Notes under the pieces: generated by a model
What the model saw: the letters and a program-made list of their open reading frames with translations, nothing else
Told to the model about the DNA's origin: nothing
The model's database searches: none
Assembly: GCF_003709565.1 (NCBI RefSeq)
Contig: NZ_QNRC01000011.1
Span: forward strand, 89,483 to 153,482
From: Paracoccus sigandri
GTDB lineage: Bacteria; Pseudomonadota; Alphaproteobacteria; Rhodobacterales; Rhodobacteraceae
DNA: 64,000 bases
Reading direction: 5' to 3'
In this document: positions 8,801-17,187 of the stretch, piece by piece
Position numbering within the stretch: the first letter of the stretch is position 1
Layout: the number at the start of each line of letters is the position of its first letter
Program-made: the position numbers and the translations under genes

Positions 8801-11201
8801 GGGCGGGCTGATCGAAACGCTGCGCAGCGGGCTGATGGCCTTTGCCGATACCGCCCAGCAGCTGGGCTGGGACAGGCAGCAGCCGCTGGCGATCTCGCTG
8901 GTGCTGGTGGGTTGCGGCGCCGGGGTCGTCGCGGTCTCGGACAGCGTCGCGGCGATCCTGACCGCCATCGCCCAGGCGAACCGCCTGCTGGGCGAGGATT
9001 CTCCGCGCCCCGGCCAGAGCCTGCGCTTCGGCGAGGTCGAGATCATCGAGGGGGTCGAGCAGACCGCGATCACCGCATGGCACGCCGTCCGCAACCGGAC
9101 CCAGCGCCTGGCGGAACGTTTCGAGCTGGCGGGGCGGCTGGAACAGGGGCAGGGCGGCTGGCGGCGCACCGGGCCCGAGATCGATCCCGACTGGTGGATG
9201 GAGGTCACGATCACCTCGCCCGATCCGGCGGGCCATCATCCCGGTTTGCCACATCCTGCTTGGCCGCAGCGCGACGCGCCGCTGCGCTATCTGCTGGTCG
9301 ACGGCCGCGCGCGGGTCGAGGCCGAGGTGGTGGCGACCAGCCGCCGCCTGGTCAGCCACTATATCGCGCAGATCCCGGCGGAAAGCGGCCTTGCGGATGT
9401 GTCCGGCCTGTCGCCGGGCCGCACCCTGTTCGAGCTGCTCTGGCCCGCCAAGCTGAAGGAACACAGCCTGGAGGACCGCAACCTGCGGCTGGTGCTGGAC
9501 CGGCGCAGCGCCGCGATCCCGTGGGAGATGCTGGACGACCGCCGCCCCGGCCAGGACGCCTTCGACGAGGGCGTGCTGATGGCCACGAAGCCGCCGGCGG
9601 TCCGCTATGGCGTGCTGCGGCAGCTGATTTCCCAGCGGCAGCGCCCCGCCCGGCCGCGTCGCGGCGGCGGCCGTTTCGCGCTGGTCATCGGCGATCCGCG
9701 CGGCGGCGGCAGCCCGCTTGCGCCCCTGCCCGGCGCCGAGCGCGAGGCCGAGGCGGTGGCCGCGCTGCTGGAGGAGGCCGGATACAGCGTCATGCGGCTG
9801 ATCGGCGAGGCGGCGCGGCCGCAGGATGTCGTCTCGGCGATGTATTCGCGCAGCTGGGACGTGATCCATGTCGCGGGCCATGGCGTCGCCGACTGGGCGC
9901 CCACCCCCGCCGATCCGCCGCGCACCGGCATCGTGCTGGGCGCCCCGCCCCTGGACGTGCTGGAGGCGGAACTGCTGGCGCAGCTGCCCTCGGCCCCGGA
10001 CTTCGTGTTCCTGAACTGCTGCTATCTGGGCCAGATCGGCCCGCGCGACCAGCATCTCTTGCAGGATCGCCCCGGCCTTGCGGCAAGCCTTGCCGTCGAG
10101 CTGATCGAAAGCGGCTGCTCGGCCGTGGTGGCCTGCGGCTGGGCGGTGGATGACGGCGCGGCGCTGAATTTCGCCAGGACGCTTTACGCCGAACTGTGCG
10201 GCGGCACGAATTTCGGCCAGTCCGTCCGCCGCGCGCGCGAGGCGACCCATGCGGCAAGCACCGGCGCGGGCTTCATGGACAGCACCTGGGGGGCCTATCA
10301 ATGCTATGGCCATCCGGGCTTTGCCCTGGCCTCTAACGGCGGCGCGCAAGGCGCGGCCGAGCCCGAGCCCGCCTCGCCCGGCGAGGCCATCGCGATCCTG
10401 CAGTCGATCCGGTCGCGGGCCGAGGCCGACCCGGATGCCGACCCTGATGCCGCCCTGGCGCGGCTTGCCGCGATCGAGGAGGACCTGCGCCTTTGCGGCT
10501 GGGACGGGCATTCCGACGTGGCCAGCGCGCTTGGCGACGCCTGGCTGGCTTGCGGGCGGCTGGACAAGGCGATCGCGGCCTACCAGCGCGCCGCGATGGC
10601 CGAGAATCTGTCGCTGCCGGTGCGGGCGCTGCAGGATTGCTTCGGCCTGCCGCTGCGGCTGCGGGGCGCGGCCACCGATGTCGCGGGGCTGAAGGACGCG
10701 GTCACGATCCTTGCCGCGCTGAACATGGCCTGCGGCGCCAGCGTCCAGCGGCTGGACCTGATCGCCGCCATCCACCAGCGGATCGCCGCGCTGTCCGCCT
10801 CGGGCGGCTGGACGCAGCCGGTGAAGGCGATGCAGGCTGCGCTGGCCGAGGCGATCCGGCTGGCCCAGGAACGCGGGCAGCAGGAACCTTTCGATCTGCA
10901 ACTGCGCGCGGCGCTGGCGGGTTTCCTGCTGGACCCGAAGGGCGACCATGGCGCGACCGTGGCGGGGATCAGGCAGCGGCTGGCGCCGGCGGTGCCGCCG
11001 CTGCTGGAACTGGTCGAGGCGCTGCTGGCCGGCGATGGCGAGGGGCTGGACCGGCTGGCGCAATCCGCCGCCGTTGCCCCGCCCGACGATCTGTGGGCGC
11101 TGGCCGAGGCGGTCGATCTGGCCCGCAACTGCCTGCCCGCCCGATCGGCGCTGCAAAAGCACCTCAAGGCGCTGTCGGCGGCGATCGAGCAGCTGTCCTG
11201 A
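5871..11201 (+). CDS. CHAT-domain protease fused to two lipase-type alpha/beta hydrolases
   Basis: A 1776-residue protein with AAAGGA about 8 bases before ATG 5871. First hydrolase (about 150-470): FIHGT oxyanion block near 175, nucleophile Ser245 in SHSRGG, Asp424 in DNDLVV, His454. Second hydrolase (about 520-830) looks like lecithin-cholesterol acyltransferase: LPGIAGS near 525, Ser625 in AHSMGG, Asp784 in GDGTV, His806. Region 880-1000 is a mixed alpha/beta stretch I do not recognise. The CHAT caspase-like domain (about 1185-1490) has catalytic His1337 in VAGHG and Cys1384 in FLNCC. The C-terminal 280 residues are helical and TPR-like. No signal peptide, so it is probably cytoplasmic. All three catalytic centres appear intact. 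I infer a protease-linked lipase effector paired with the upstream sensor. Confidence 0.85.
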   Translation: MKIQVHGEKLTLPAEAAEQEGPVSIRVREAVRVASTRAEGAPVELELAAGDLLELELDTEGEEGERPLLWLRADEVQDLLGPSAVLDRSQADGDRLILSQVLRLRPLPHQVATRGLSDWRLARLSVLQVEGDARSAARAYEDQQGGKGLFGWAENGTLAPVAFPEKPGADLPWLLFIHGTASSTRGSFGKIAECQPRIWARLHAMYPGRVIAFEHRTLTEDPVQNALELLAALPRGIQLHVVSHSRGGLVGELLVRPQLVAAVGDTVFDADDLAHFDGDPGQEALKALGTALAGRGVRVTRFVRVACPARGTSLAGGRLDRWLNLLFDLIRLGGVWLGEDHRRQVEQLRRFALAASASAENPEALPGIAAMSPDHAPLLRLLDRQQAGGGADGLVVIGGDSEPAGIRRKLMLWFADAFFGRDNDLVVDTASMDGGMRRARMAPVLIDRGRHVDHFSYFANQTTAEFMLQGLRDPLRLPTGTRTATQRLCETETPEITRGEDGAAIRAPAAPAILRGRGAPLAVILPGIAGSHLYADDRHVWLNPAGICTRGVRALAYSRPRIRPTVTIQTYYAGLRRHLERTHTVKALAYDWRLPIQRTGAHLAQMMQGWMAEDDQRPVHVVAHSMGGLVARMAFVHAPKLMQGFLAHRDSRLLMLGTPNGGSLAMALTLLGIGTTIKAAAALSPRESVADIAAIMRAWPGAIQLLPRDMLNPAAWANLAGAAPPDPQAMAEARRFWDLMKGDAGIPRGRCLYLAGAGETCDRIFTVQGRKGPELRLSKTSDGDGTVLWSTGIPDGVQAWYSRSEHGDLAKDRYLHPAIAELLLTGTTRQLPTRPRPRGAEDVAPLRRTMAEEPLPMIPSPPQMLALAMGARSPAISDDEELADTIRVRVVHGDLRRARYPILVGHYLGDPIMGAEAALDRMLGNRLSRRNARGLHPGLIGTWDVQITPDCETGQAAPVALKGGVTVGLGVVSDLTTGGLIETLRSGLMAFADTAQQLGWDRQQPLAISLVLVGCGAGVVAVSDSVAAILTAIAQANRLLGEDSPRPGQSLRFGEVEIIEGVEQTAITAWHAVRNRTQRLAERFELAGRLEQGQGGWRRTGPEIDPDWWMEVTITSPDPAGHHPGLPHPAWPQRDAPLRYLLVDGRARVEAEVVATSRRLVSHYIAQIPAESGLADVSGLSPGRTLFELLWPAKLKEHSLEDRNLRLVLDRRSAAIPWEMLDDRRPGQDAFDEGVLMATKPPAVRYGVLRQLISQRQRPARPRRGGGRFALVIGDPRGGGSPLAPLPGAEREAEAVAALLEEAGYSVMRLIGEAARPQDVVSAMYSRSWDVIHVAGHGVADWAPTPADPPRTGIVLGAPPLDVLEAELLAQLPSAPDFVFLNCCYLGQIGPRDQHLLQDRPGLAASLAVELIESGCSAVVACGWAVDDGAALNFARTLYAELCGGTNFGQSVRRAREATHAASTGAGFMDSTWGAYQCYGHPGFALASNGGAQGAAEPEPASPGEAIAILQSIRSRAEADPDADPDAALARLAAIEEDLRLCGWDGHSDVASALGDAWLACGRLDKAIAAYQRAAMAENLSLPVRALQDCFGLPLRLRGAATDVAGLKDAVTILAALNMACGASVQRLDLIAAIHQRIAALSASGGWTQPVKAMQAALAEAIRLAQERGQQEPFDLQLRAALAGFLLDPKGDHGATVAGIRQRLAPAVPPLLELVEALLAGDGEGLDRLAQSAAVAPPDDLWALAEAVDLARNCLPARSALQKHLKALSAAIEQLS

Positions 11202-11229
11202 CGGCGGCGGGCCGGTTCAGTCCCCCGGT

Positions 11230-12255
11230 TCAGTCCTGTGGCGCCAGCGGCATCCCCGAGCCGGTGACATGCAGCATCACGCTTGCGCCCTCGGGCAGGC
11301 GGGGGCCGTGCATCGCGTCGACCTGGATGTCGGTGCCGCCGCAATCGACCCAATAGGTCATGTCGTGGCCCTTGAACTCGACCCCGGTGATCCGGCCGAC
11401 GGCATCGGCATCCCGCGCGGCAAGGCTGATCGTCAGGCTTTCGGGCCGCAATGAGATCCGCACCGGCCCGCTGGCCCGCTGCGCCAGCGGCACCCGGCCA
11501 AGCGGGGTCGCGCATTCCGCGCCGTCGGCGACGCCCTCCAGCAGGTTGGTCCGGCCCAGGAAACCGGCGACGAAGGCATCGGCGGGGCGGTCATAGACCT
11601 CGGCCGCGGGGCCGATCTGCAGCAGCCGCCCGTCGCGCATGACGGCGACGCGGTCGGCGAAGCTCAGCGCCTCTTCCTGGTCGTGGGTGACGAAGACCAC
11701 GCCGATGCCGGTGGCCTTCAGCAGCCGCCGGATCTCTCGGCGGGCGGCGCTGCGCAGCGCGGCGTCGAGATTCGAGAAGGGCTCGTCCAGCAGGATCAGC
11801 CGCGGCTGGGCGGCGAAGCTGCGGGCCAGCGCCACGCGCTGCTGCTGGCCGCCCGACAGATGGTCGGGATAGCGGTCGCCGAAGCCCTGCAGATCGACCA
11901 GCGACAGATGGCGCGACAGACTGGCCGCATCCTTCTGCCGGGCGCCGAACAGCACGTTCTGCGCCACGGTCATGTGCGGAAACAGCGCATAGTCCTGAAA
12001 CACCATGCCGATGCCGCGCTTCTCGGCCGGGATGCGGGTGGCATCGGCGCCCTCGACCAGGACGCGGCCGGAATCGGGCTCCTCGAACCCCGCGATCATC
12101 CGCAGCGTCGTGGTCTTGCCGCAGCCCGAGGGACCGATCAGCGCCAGGATCTCGGCCGGCGCCAGGTCGAAGGACAGGTCCTGGACCGCGGCCGGGCCGC
12201 CCGGCTGATAGCGGCGCGACAGGTTGCGCAGGGATAGAAGCGGGGTGGGTGTCAT
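11230..12255 (-). CDS. fbpC: Ferric iron ABC transporter ATP-binding protein
   Basis: A 341-residue ATPase energising Fe(III) uptake with the permease and binding protein encoded just upstream. Walker A GPSGCGKTT lies at 41-49, followed by the Q-loop (VFQDYALFPHMTV), signature LSGGQQQR, Walker B LILLDEP, and the H-loop VFVTHDQEEA. A C-terminal TOBE-like regulatory extension follows (from about 235). Its ATG overlaps the permease gene's stop in an ATGA, so the two are translationally coupled. It is last in the operon, convergent with the CHAT gene, whose stop is 28 bases away. Confidence 0.92.
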   Translation of the reverse strand: MTPTPLLSLRNLSRRYQPGGPAAVQDLSFDLAPAEILALIGPSGCGKTTTLRMIAGFEEPDSGRVLVEGADATRIPAEKRGIGMVFQDYALFPHMTVAQNVLFGARQKDAASLSRHLSLVDLQGFGDRYPDHLSGGQQQRVALARSFAAQPRLILLDEPFSNLDAALRSAARREIRRLLKATGIGVVFVTHDQEEALSFADRVAVMRDGRLLQIGPAAEVYDRPADAFVAGFLGRTNLLEGVADGAECATPLGRVPLAQRASGPVRISLRPESLTISLAARDADAVGRITGVEFKGHDMTYWVDCGGTDIQVDAMHGPRLPEGASVMLHVTGSGMPLAPQD

Positions 12256-13916
12256 GCCTGCCTCGTGCTGGGCCCGGTATCGGGTCCCGTGGTGGGCCGC
12301 TCGTCGGGCGCATCCGCGCCGCGGCTTTCGTAGCGAAGGATCAGCCCGACGAACAGGCTGGAAAACAGGATGATGCTCAGCGCATAGGGGGCGGCCTCGC
12401 GCATCATGCCCTCGTTCGTGCGGGCGAAGACGTTCAGCGCCAGCGTGCCGTATCCGGTCGGCGCCAGGATGTAGGTGATCGGCAGCTCCTTCACCACCAT
12501 GATGAAGACCAAGAGCCCCCCCGCCACCATCGGCCGGCGCAGCCGGGGCAGCACGACGCGGGCGAAGGCGCGGGCCGGGCTGGCGCCCAGGGCGCGGGCG
12601 GCCTCTTCCTGCCGGGTGCCGATCTGCAGCAGCGCCAGCCGGATCGGGCCAAGCGCCAGGGCCATGAAGCTCATGACATAGGCGAAGATCAGCAGGGCGA
12701 AGCTCTGATAGAGGAACGGCGCGGTCTGCAACGCGAAGAACACCATGGCCAGCGCGAAGGCCAGCGAGGGCGTCGCATAGCCCAGATAGGCCAGCCGGTC
12801 GATCAGCGCCGTCCAGCGTCGCGGCCAGCGCAGCACCAGCAACACCACCGGCAGGGCCAGCGCCACGGCCGTAAGCGCGGCGGGCGTGGCGACCATCAGC
12901 GTGCCAAGCGCGGTGCGGCCAAGCTGGGCCCAGTCCATCTGCGGCAGGCCCAGCCGCATCCAGTGGCCCAGCACCATCAGCGGCAGCCCCAGCGAGGCCA
13001 GCGCGACCAGCGCGACGAAGATCCAGGCCAGCGGGCGCCAGCGGCCAAGCGGCACCGGGCGGGCGCGGCGGGCGGCGCCGGTGCCGGTCCGCGCCAGCCG
13101 CCGGTTGCGGGTGACGGCGCGCTGCGCGATCAGCGCGCTGACCGTCAGCGCCAGCAGCATCAGCGACAGCCAGGCCGCATAGGTCCGGTCGAAGGCCCCC
13201 ACATATTGCGTATAGATCGCATAGCTGAACACCTCGTAGCGCATCAGCGCGATGGCGCCGAAATCGCCGATCACATACAGGCCCACGATCAGCCAGCTTG
13301 CCACCAGAGCCGGCCACAGCTGCGGCAGCACGACATGGCGGAACACCGCCAGCCGCGACTTGCCCAGGCTGCGGGCGGTTTCCTCCAACGCGGGGTCCAT
13401 GCCCATGAAGGCGGCGCGCAGGTTCAGGAACAGATAGGGGAAGGTATAGAGCGACAGCGCCAGCGTCGCCCCCCACAGCCCCTGCATCCCCGGCAGCGAG
13501 ACCCCGAACCAGTGCCGCGCAAAGCCGTAATAGCCCGACAGGCCCAGCAGCGCATAGGCCATCACATAGCCGGGCACGGCCAGCGGCAGCGCCATCAGAT
13601 AGGACAGCAATCCCTTGGCGCGGATGTCGCTGCGGGTCAGCAGCCAGGCCATCGGCAGCGCGATCAGCGTGTCCAGCGCCAGCACCAGCGCGACCAGCTT
13701 CAGCGTGTTCAGCAGCAGATAGAGGTTGCGCTGGCGAAAGACGATTTCCGTCAGCTGCGCGGGATCGGCGTCGAAGGCGCGCAGCAGCAGATAGGCGGCG
13801 GGCAGGCAGGTGCCGATCGCGACCACCAGCGCCGGCAGCACAAGAAGCAGAGGGGGGCGCGGCCTGCGGCCCGCCCCCGTCCGGGATCGCATGAAGGATG
13901 CGACCGATGCCGTCAT
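12252..13916 (-). CDS. fbpB: Ferric iron ABC transporter permease
   Basis: A 554-residue inner-membrane permease, about 12 membrane segments, made of two homologous halves as expected of the FbpB/SfuB family. Each half carries an EAA-type cytoplasmic loop for docking the ATPase (EETARSLG near 180 and EEAARALG near 440). The start at 13916 follows the binding-protein gene by 7 bases. The stop overlaps the ATPase start by 4 bases. Together with its neighbours it moves periplasmic Fe(III) into the cytoplasm. Confidence 0.92.
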   Translation of the reverse strand: MTASVASFMRSRTGAGRRPRPPLLLVLPALVVAIGTCLPAAYLLLRAFDADPAQLTEIVFRQRNLYLLLNTLKLVALVLALDTLIALPMAWLLTRSDIRAKGLLSYLMALPLAVPGYVMAYALLGLSGYYGFARHWFGVSLPGMQGLWGATLALSLYTFPYLFLNLRAAFMGMDPALEETARSLGKSRLAVFRHVVLPQLWPALVASWLIVGLYVIGDFGAIALMRYEVFSYAIYTQYVGAFDRTYAAWLSLMLLALTVSALIAQRAVTRNRRLARTGTGAARRARPVPLGRWRPLAWIFVALVALASLGLPLMVLGHWMRLGLPQMDWAQLGRTALGTLMVATPAALTAVALALPVVLLVLRWPRRWTALIDRLAYLGYATPSLAFALAMVFFALQTAPFLYQSFALLIFAYVMSFMALALGPIRLALLQIGTRQEEAARALGASPARAFARVVLPRLRRPMVAGGLLVFIMVVKELPITYILAPTGYGTLALNVFARTNEGMMREAAPYALSIILFSSLFVGLILRYESRGADAPDERPTTGPDTGPSTRQA

Positions 13917-13923
13917 GGCCGGG

Positions 13924-14910
13924 TCACAGCAGGCCGGCCTCGCGCAGCAGCGCCAGCGTGCCTTCCAGGTCGCCCAGCTCGTTCACGTCGACATCGGGGC
14001 TGATCTCGCTGACGGTTTCCAGCGATTCCAGCGTCGCCGCGGGGATGACGCCTTCGCGGACCGGATATTCGTTGCCCTGCAGGCTGATGAATTGCTGGGC
14101 CGCGGGCGACAGCAGGAAGTCGATGAATTTCTGCGCGTTTTCCTTGTTGTCGCTGGCCTCGATGATGCCGGCGCCGGCGACCAGGACCAGGTTGCCGATG
14201 TTGCCGGCTTCGAAATGGGTCTGCGCGACGGGGAATTCCTCGTCCTGCGCGACATAGCGGCCCAGGTAGTAGTTGTTCACCAGCCCGAAATCGACCTCGC
14301 CATTGGCGATCGCCTCGATCTGGGTGCCGTTGTTGGAATAGACCTTGGCCTCGTTGGCGACCATGCCGTCCAGCCATTCCTTGGCGGCCTCGTCGCCCTC
14401 GGCCAGGCGGAAGGCGGTCAGGAAGGCCTGGAAGGAACCGTTGGTCGGCGCGAAGGCGACGCGGCCGCGGTAATCCTCGCCGGTCAGCTCCTGGATGGTG
14501 GCGGGCAGGGCGGCTTCCTCGACGCGCTCGGTCGAATAGGTCAGGACCCGCGTCCGGCCCGAGGTCGGGACCCATTTGTTGGCCTTGTCGCGGAACACTT
14601 CCAGGACGGTTTCGTTCACCTCGGCCGGAAGCTCGGCGAATTGCGGCGACAGGGCGCCAAGCGCGCCGGCGTCCTGCGCCCAGAACACGTCGGCGGGGGT
14701 GTTGTCGCCCTCTTCCAGCAGCAGCGTCGCCATTTCGGACGTGCCGCCATAGCGGACTTCGGCGGTGATGCCGGTCTCGGCCTCGAACTGCTTGATCAGC
14801 GGCCCGATCAGCGCCTCGCCCCGGCCGGAATAGATGGTGACCGTGTCCGCGGTCGCGGCCGAGGCCATGGCGACCGCAAGCCCGAGGCCCGCCAGCAGTG
14901 ACTTCTTCAT
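13924..14910 (-). CDS. fbpA: Periplasmic ferric iron-binding protein
   Basis: A 328-residue binding protein with a signal peptide (MKKSLLAGLGLAVAMASAATA). The mature protein opens with VTIYSGRGE and contains the paired tyrosines (VNNYYLGRY) that bind Fe(III) in FbpA-type proteins. I chose ATG 14910 because AGGA sits about 9 bases upstream and the signal peptide begins there; an in-frame extension to 15087 has no secretion signal. First gene of the fbpABC operon. The 250-base leader holds a repeat cluster that is a likely operator. Confidence 0.92.
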   Translation of the reverse strand: MKKSLLAGLGLAVAMASAATADTVTIYSGRGEALIGPLIKQFEAETGITAEVRYGGTSEMATLLLEEGDNTPADVFWAQDAGALGALSPQFAELPAEVNETVLEVFRDKANKWVPTSGRTRVLTYSTERVEEAALPATIQELTGEDYRGRVAFAPTNGSFQAFLTAFRLAEGDEAAKEWLDGMVANEAKVYSNNGTQIEAIANGEVDFGLVNNYYLGRYVAQDEEFPVAQTHFEAGNIGNLVLVAGAGIIEASDNKENAQKFIDFLLSPAAQQFISLQGNEYPVREGVIPAATLESLETVSEISPDVDVNELGDLEGTLALLREAGLL

Positions 14911-15102
14911 CCCGTTTCCTTCCCTTTGTCCCGCGCCGGTCGCGCCGGCGCCGTTGTTTGGCCGTGTCGCCCTGCGCAACCGGCAGGGACGCTGGCGCAA
15001 GCGGGTCTGGCCGCGACTGCCGCAGGGGCCGGCCCCGGCCGGTGCGGCGCAGCCATCGCGGCGCGACAGCCCGACAGGAGGATTCAATAGTCGACAAAAG
15101 TT

Positions 15103-15160
15103 CTAGGTAAAACCGACCTAGGACCATTGCCCATGGGTGTAGGTCTTTGGGTCTAGGTCC
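15103..15160. promoter_or_regulatory. Cluster of CTAGGT half-sites upstream of fbpA
   Basis: Four copies of a (C)TAGGT half-site fall in 58 bases: CTAGGT at 15103 facing ACCTAG at 15116 as an inverted repeat with a 7-base gap, then direct copies TAGGTC at 15140 and CTAGGTCC at 15153. They lie between the response regulator stop and the fbpA start, in an AT-richer patch. I infer an operator for the adjacent NarL-type regulator or an iron regulator. No binding evidence exists here. Confidence 0.45.
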
Positions 15161-15820
15161 TCAGCCGCGTTTCTGGTCCTGGCGCAGGACCATGGCGGCC
15201 TCGGTCCGGTTGCGCACATGCAGTTTCTGCAGGATCCGCGACATGTGATGCTTGACGGTCTTTTCCTGCATGTCCTTCTGCCGCGCGATTTCCTTGTTGG
15301 AATAGCCCGCCGCGACCAGTTCCAGCACCTCCTCCTCGCGCGGGGTCAGCTGCGCCAGCAGGCTGGCGGGCGCCGCCGCGTCGGGGGTGGGGGCGGCCGC
15401 CGCCTCGATCCGCATCTCGGTCAGGATGCGGGCGGCCAGGGTCGGGGCGACATAGCCCTCGCCGCGCGCCAGGTCGCGCACCGCCTCGATCAGGCTGCGG
15501 CTACCGACGCCCTTCAGCACATAGCCGCGCGCGCCGTGGCGCAGCGCCTCAAGGACGTCCTCGCCATCCTCGGAGGCGGTCAGGACGGCCACCGCCAGGT
15601 CGGGCTGCCGGTCGTGGATGCGCCGCAGCGCGTTCAGCCCGCCGCCCGGCATCGACAGGTCCAGAAGCACCACGTCGGGCTGCAATTCCTGCGCCAGGTC
15701 CACGGCCTCGTCCGCCGTGCCGCCTTCGCCGCAGACCTGCAGGTCGCCGGCCTCGGCCAGCGCCATGGCCAGCCCGCGCCGGAAGATGGAGTGGTCGTCC
15801 ACGATCAGGACCCGTATCAT
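15161..15820 (-). CDS. NarL/FixJ-type DNA-binding response regulator
   Basis: A 219-residue regulator. The receiver domain (1-120) has acidic residues Asp8/Asp9, phospho-acceptor Asp54 (LLDLSMPG) and the conserved Lys near 104 (YVLKG). The C-terminal LuxR-type helix-turn-helix occupies about 150-205 (LTPREEEVL...NKEIA...TVKHHMSRIL). ATG 15820 overlaps the kinase stop by 4 bases, marking a two-component pair. It lies directly upstream of fbpABC on the same strand, so control of iron import is the natural inference. Confidence 0.92.
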   Translation of the reverse strand: MIRVLIVDDHSIFRRGLAMALAEAGDLQVCGEGGTADEAVDLAQELQPDVVLLDLSMPGGGLNALRRIHDRQPDLAVAVLTASEDGEDVLEALRHGARGYVLKGVGSRSLIEAVRDLARGEGYVAPTLAARILTEMRIEAAAAPTPDAAAPASLLAQLTPREEEVLELVAAGYSNKEIARQKDMQEKTVKHHMSRILQKLHVRNRTEAAMVLRQDQKRG

Positions 15821-17187
15821 GGCAGTTCCCCCTCGGGCCGCGGCGGCAGGCGCATGACCACGCGCGTGCCGCGGCCCGGCTGCGCGTGCAGCTCGAATTC
15901 CCCCTTGATCCCGGCCACGCGCTCGCGCAGCCCGGCAAGGCCCAGCCCGTCGCAATCCGCGCCGGGCCGGAAGCCGGGACCGTCGTCGCTGACCTCTATC
16001 TCCATAGCGCCATCGCGCAGGCGCACAAACAGTTTCGGCGCCGCCCCCGCGGCATGTTTCGCGTTGTTGTTCAGCGTTTCCTGGATGAAGCGATAGATGC
16101 AGCTCTTGGCGGCCAGCGGCAGCTCGGGCAGGTCGGGGGCCAGGTCCAGCGCGACCGGCGTGCCGGTGCGGCTTTCATGCATCGAGGCCAGGCGCCGGGC
16201 GATGGTCGCGACGGACCAGTCCTCCATCTCGGGCAGGGCGAGGCCGCGGCAGATATAGCGGATCTCCTGCATGGCGTCGGTGACGGCCTGGCGGACCTGT
16301 TCCTGCCGGGGCGTCTGCGGCTGGTCCAGGTGCAGCGCCGCGAAGGCCAGCAGCTGCGCCGGCCCGTCATGCAGCTCGGCCGAGATCCGGCGCAGGTTCC
16401 GTTCGTTCAGATGGGCGATGCGGTGATTGGCCTGTTCCACCCGCTGCCGCAGGGCCTGGTTCTTTTCCAGCAGGGCCGACAGCTGGGCGATCTGGTCGTC
16501 CAGCGCGTGCCGCTGGCGGCGGATCGTCCGGTTGCCGCGCGCGAAGACGACATAGAGCAGCGAGAACATGCCAAGCGCCACCCCGCCCACCACCAGCCAG
16601 CTTTCGCGCCGGGCATCGGCCAGGTCCTGCCGGAAGCCGCCGGCATCGGTATAGAATTCCGCCACCCCCACCAGATCGCCGCTCAGCGGAGAGCGGACCG
16701 GGCTGTAGACCTCCAGCAGCGGCTGCGCCGGGTCCGCGCCGCCATTGCCGTGGCTGTGGCGGTCGAAATCGGCATGGACCCGGCCCTCCAGCGCCTCGGA
16801 CAGGCCGGCATTGGGGGCGAAGACCCGGCCGATCAGCGCCGGGTTGTCGCTGTAGACGATCCGGCCCTGCCGGTCCCACAGCTTGAAGGCCGAGATCTCG
16901 TTGCGCAATTCGCCCCGCTGCAGCAGCGTCTGCAGCGCCGCGCGCGTGCCGGGATCCAGCGCGCCGCCTTGGGGGATGTCCTGCAGGACCGGGGCGATGA
17001 TCGCATCGACGTAAAGCGCGGTCATCGCGGCGGCATTGTTCATCACCCCGCGCTCGATCTTCGAGGCGACCCAGAAGCCGATCACCAGCATCCCGCTGAC
17101 CAGGGTCACGCTGGCGGCCAGCACGAATTGCGTGGCCAGGCTCATCGGGCGGCGGGTTGCGGAGGGGCGGTCGGTCGGGACGGGCAT
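15817..17187 (-). CDS. Membrane sensor histidine kinase (NarX/DegS-like)
   Basis: A 456-residue kinase. Membrane segment 1 (about 19-38) and segment 2 (about 200-218) enclose a roughly 160-residue periplasmic domain of Cache-like look, with an HSHGNGG stretch. A coiled coil (about 225-265) leads to a HisKA_3 domain with the phospho-accepting His in ELHDGPAQLL. The ATPase domain has an N-box (NNNAKHA), DDGPGF and GLGLAGLRERV. Start at ATG 17187; a second ATG 14 codons later (MSLATQF) is possible. It phosphorylates the regulator encoded immediately downstream. The signal is unknown, but the position suggests iron or a chelate. Confidence 0.9.
   Translation of the reverse strand: MPVPTDRPSATRRPMSLATQFVLAASVTLVSGMLVIGFWVASKIERGVMNNAAAMTALYVDAIIAPVLQDIPQGGALDPGTRAALQTLLQRGELRNEISAFKLWDRQGRIVYSDNPALIGRVFAPNAGLSEALEGRVHADFDRHSHGNGGADPAQPLLEVYSPVRSPLSGDLVGVAEFYTDAGGFRQDLADARRESWLVVGGVALGMFSLLYVVFARGNRTIRRQRHALDDQIAQLSALLEKNQALRQRVEQANHRIAHLNERNLRRISAELHDGPAQLLAFAALHLDQPQTPRQEQVRQAVTDAMQEIRYICRGLALPEMEDWSVATIARRLASMHESRTGTPVALDLAPDLPELPLAAKSCIYRFIQETLNNNAKHAAGAAPKLFVRLRDGAMEIEVSDDGPGFRPGADCDGLGLAGLRERVAGIKGEFELHAQPGRGTRVVMRLPPRPEGELP

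Noticed and set aside
5829..11162. A 1777-codon open frame on the minus strand opposite the CHAT-lipase gene
   Set aside because: Its translation is Arg/Gln/His/Pro-rich low complexity, typical of the antisense of GC-rich coding DNA, while the plus strand has three intact catalytic domains and a ribosome binding site.
2510..11201. CRISPR array, toxin-antitoxin pair or restriction enzymes near the putative defence locus
   Set aside because: I saw no direct repeats with spacers, no short toxin-antitoxin gene pair and no methyltransferase or nuclease motifs there.
11230..13476. A 748-codon minus-strand frame that looks like a permease-ATPase fusion
   Set aside because: Only the part from ATG 12255 encodes the ATPase. 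Upstream of it the frame is an off-frame reading of the fbpB gene, which has its own intact frame.
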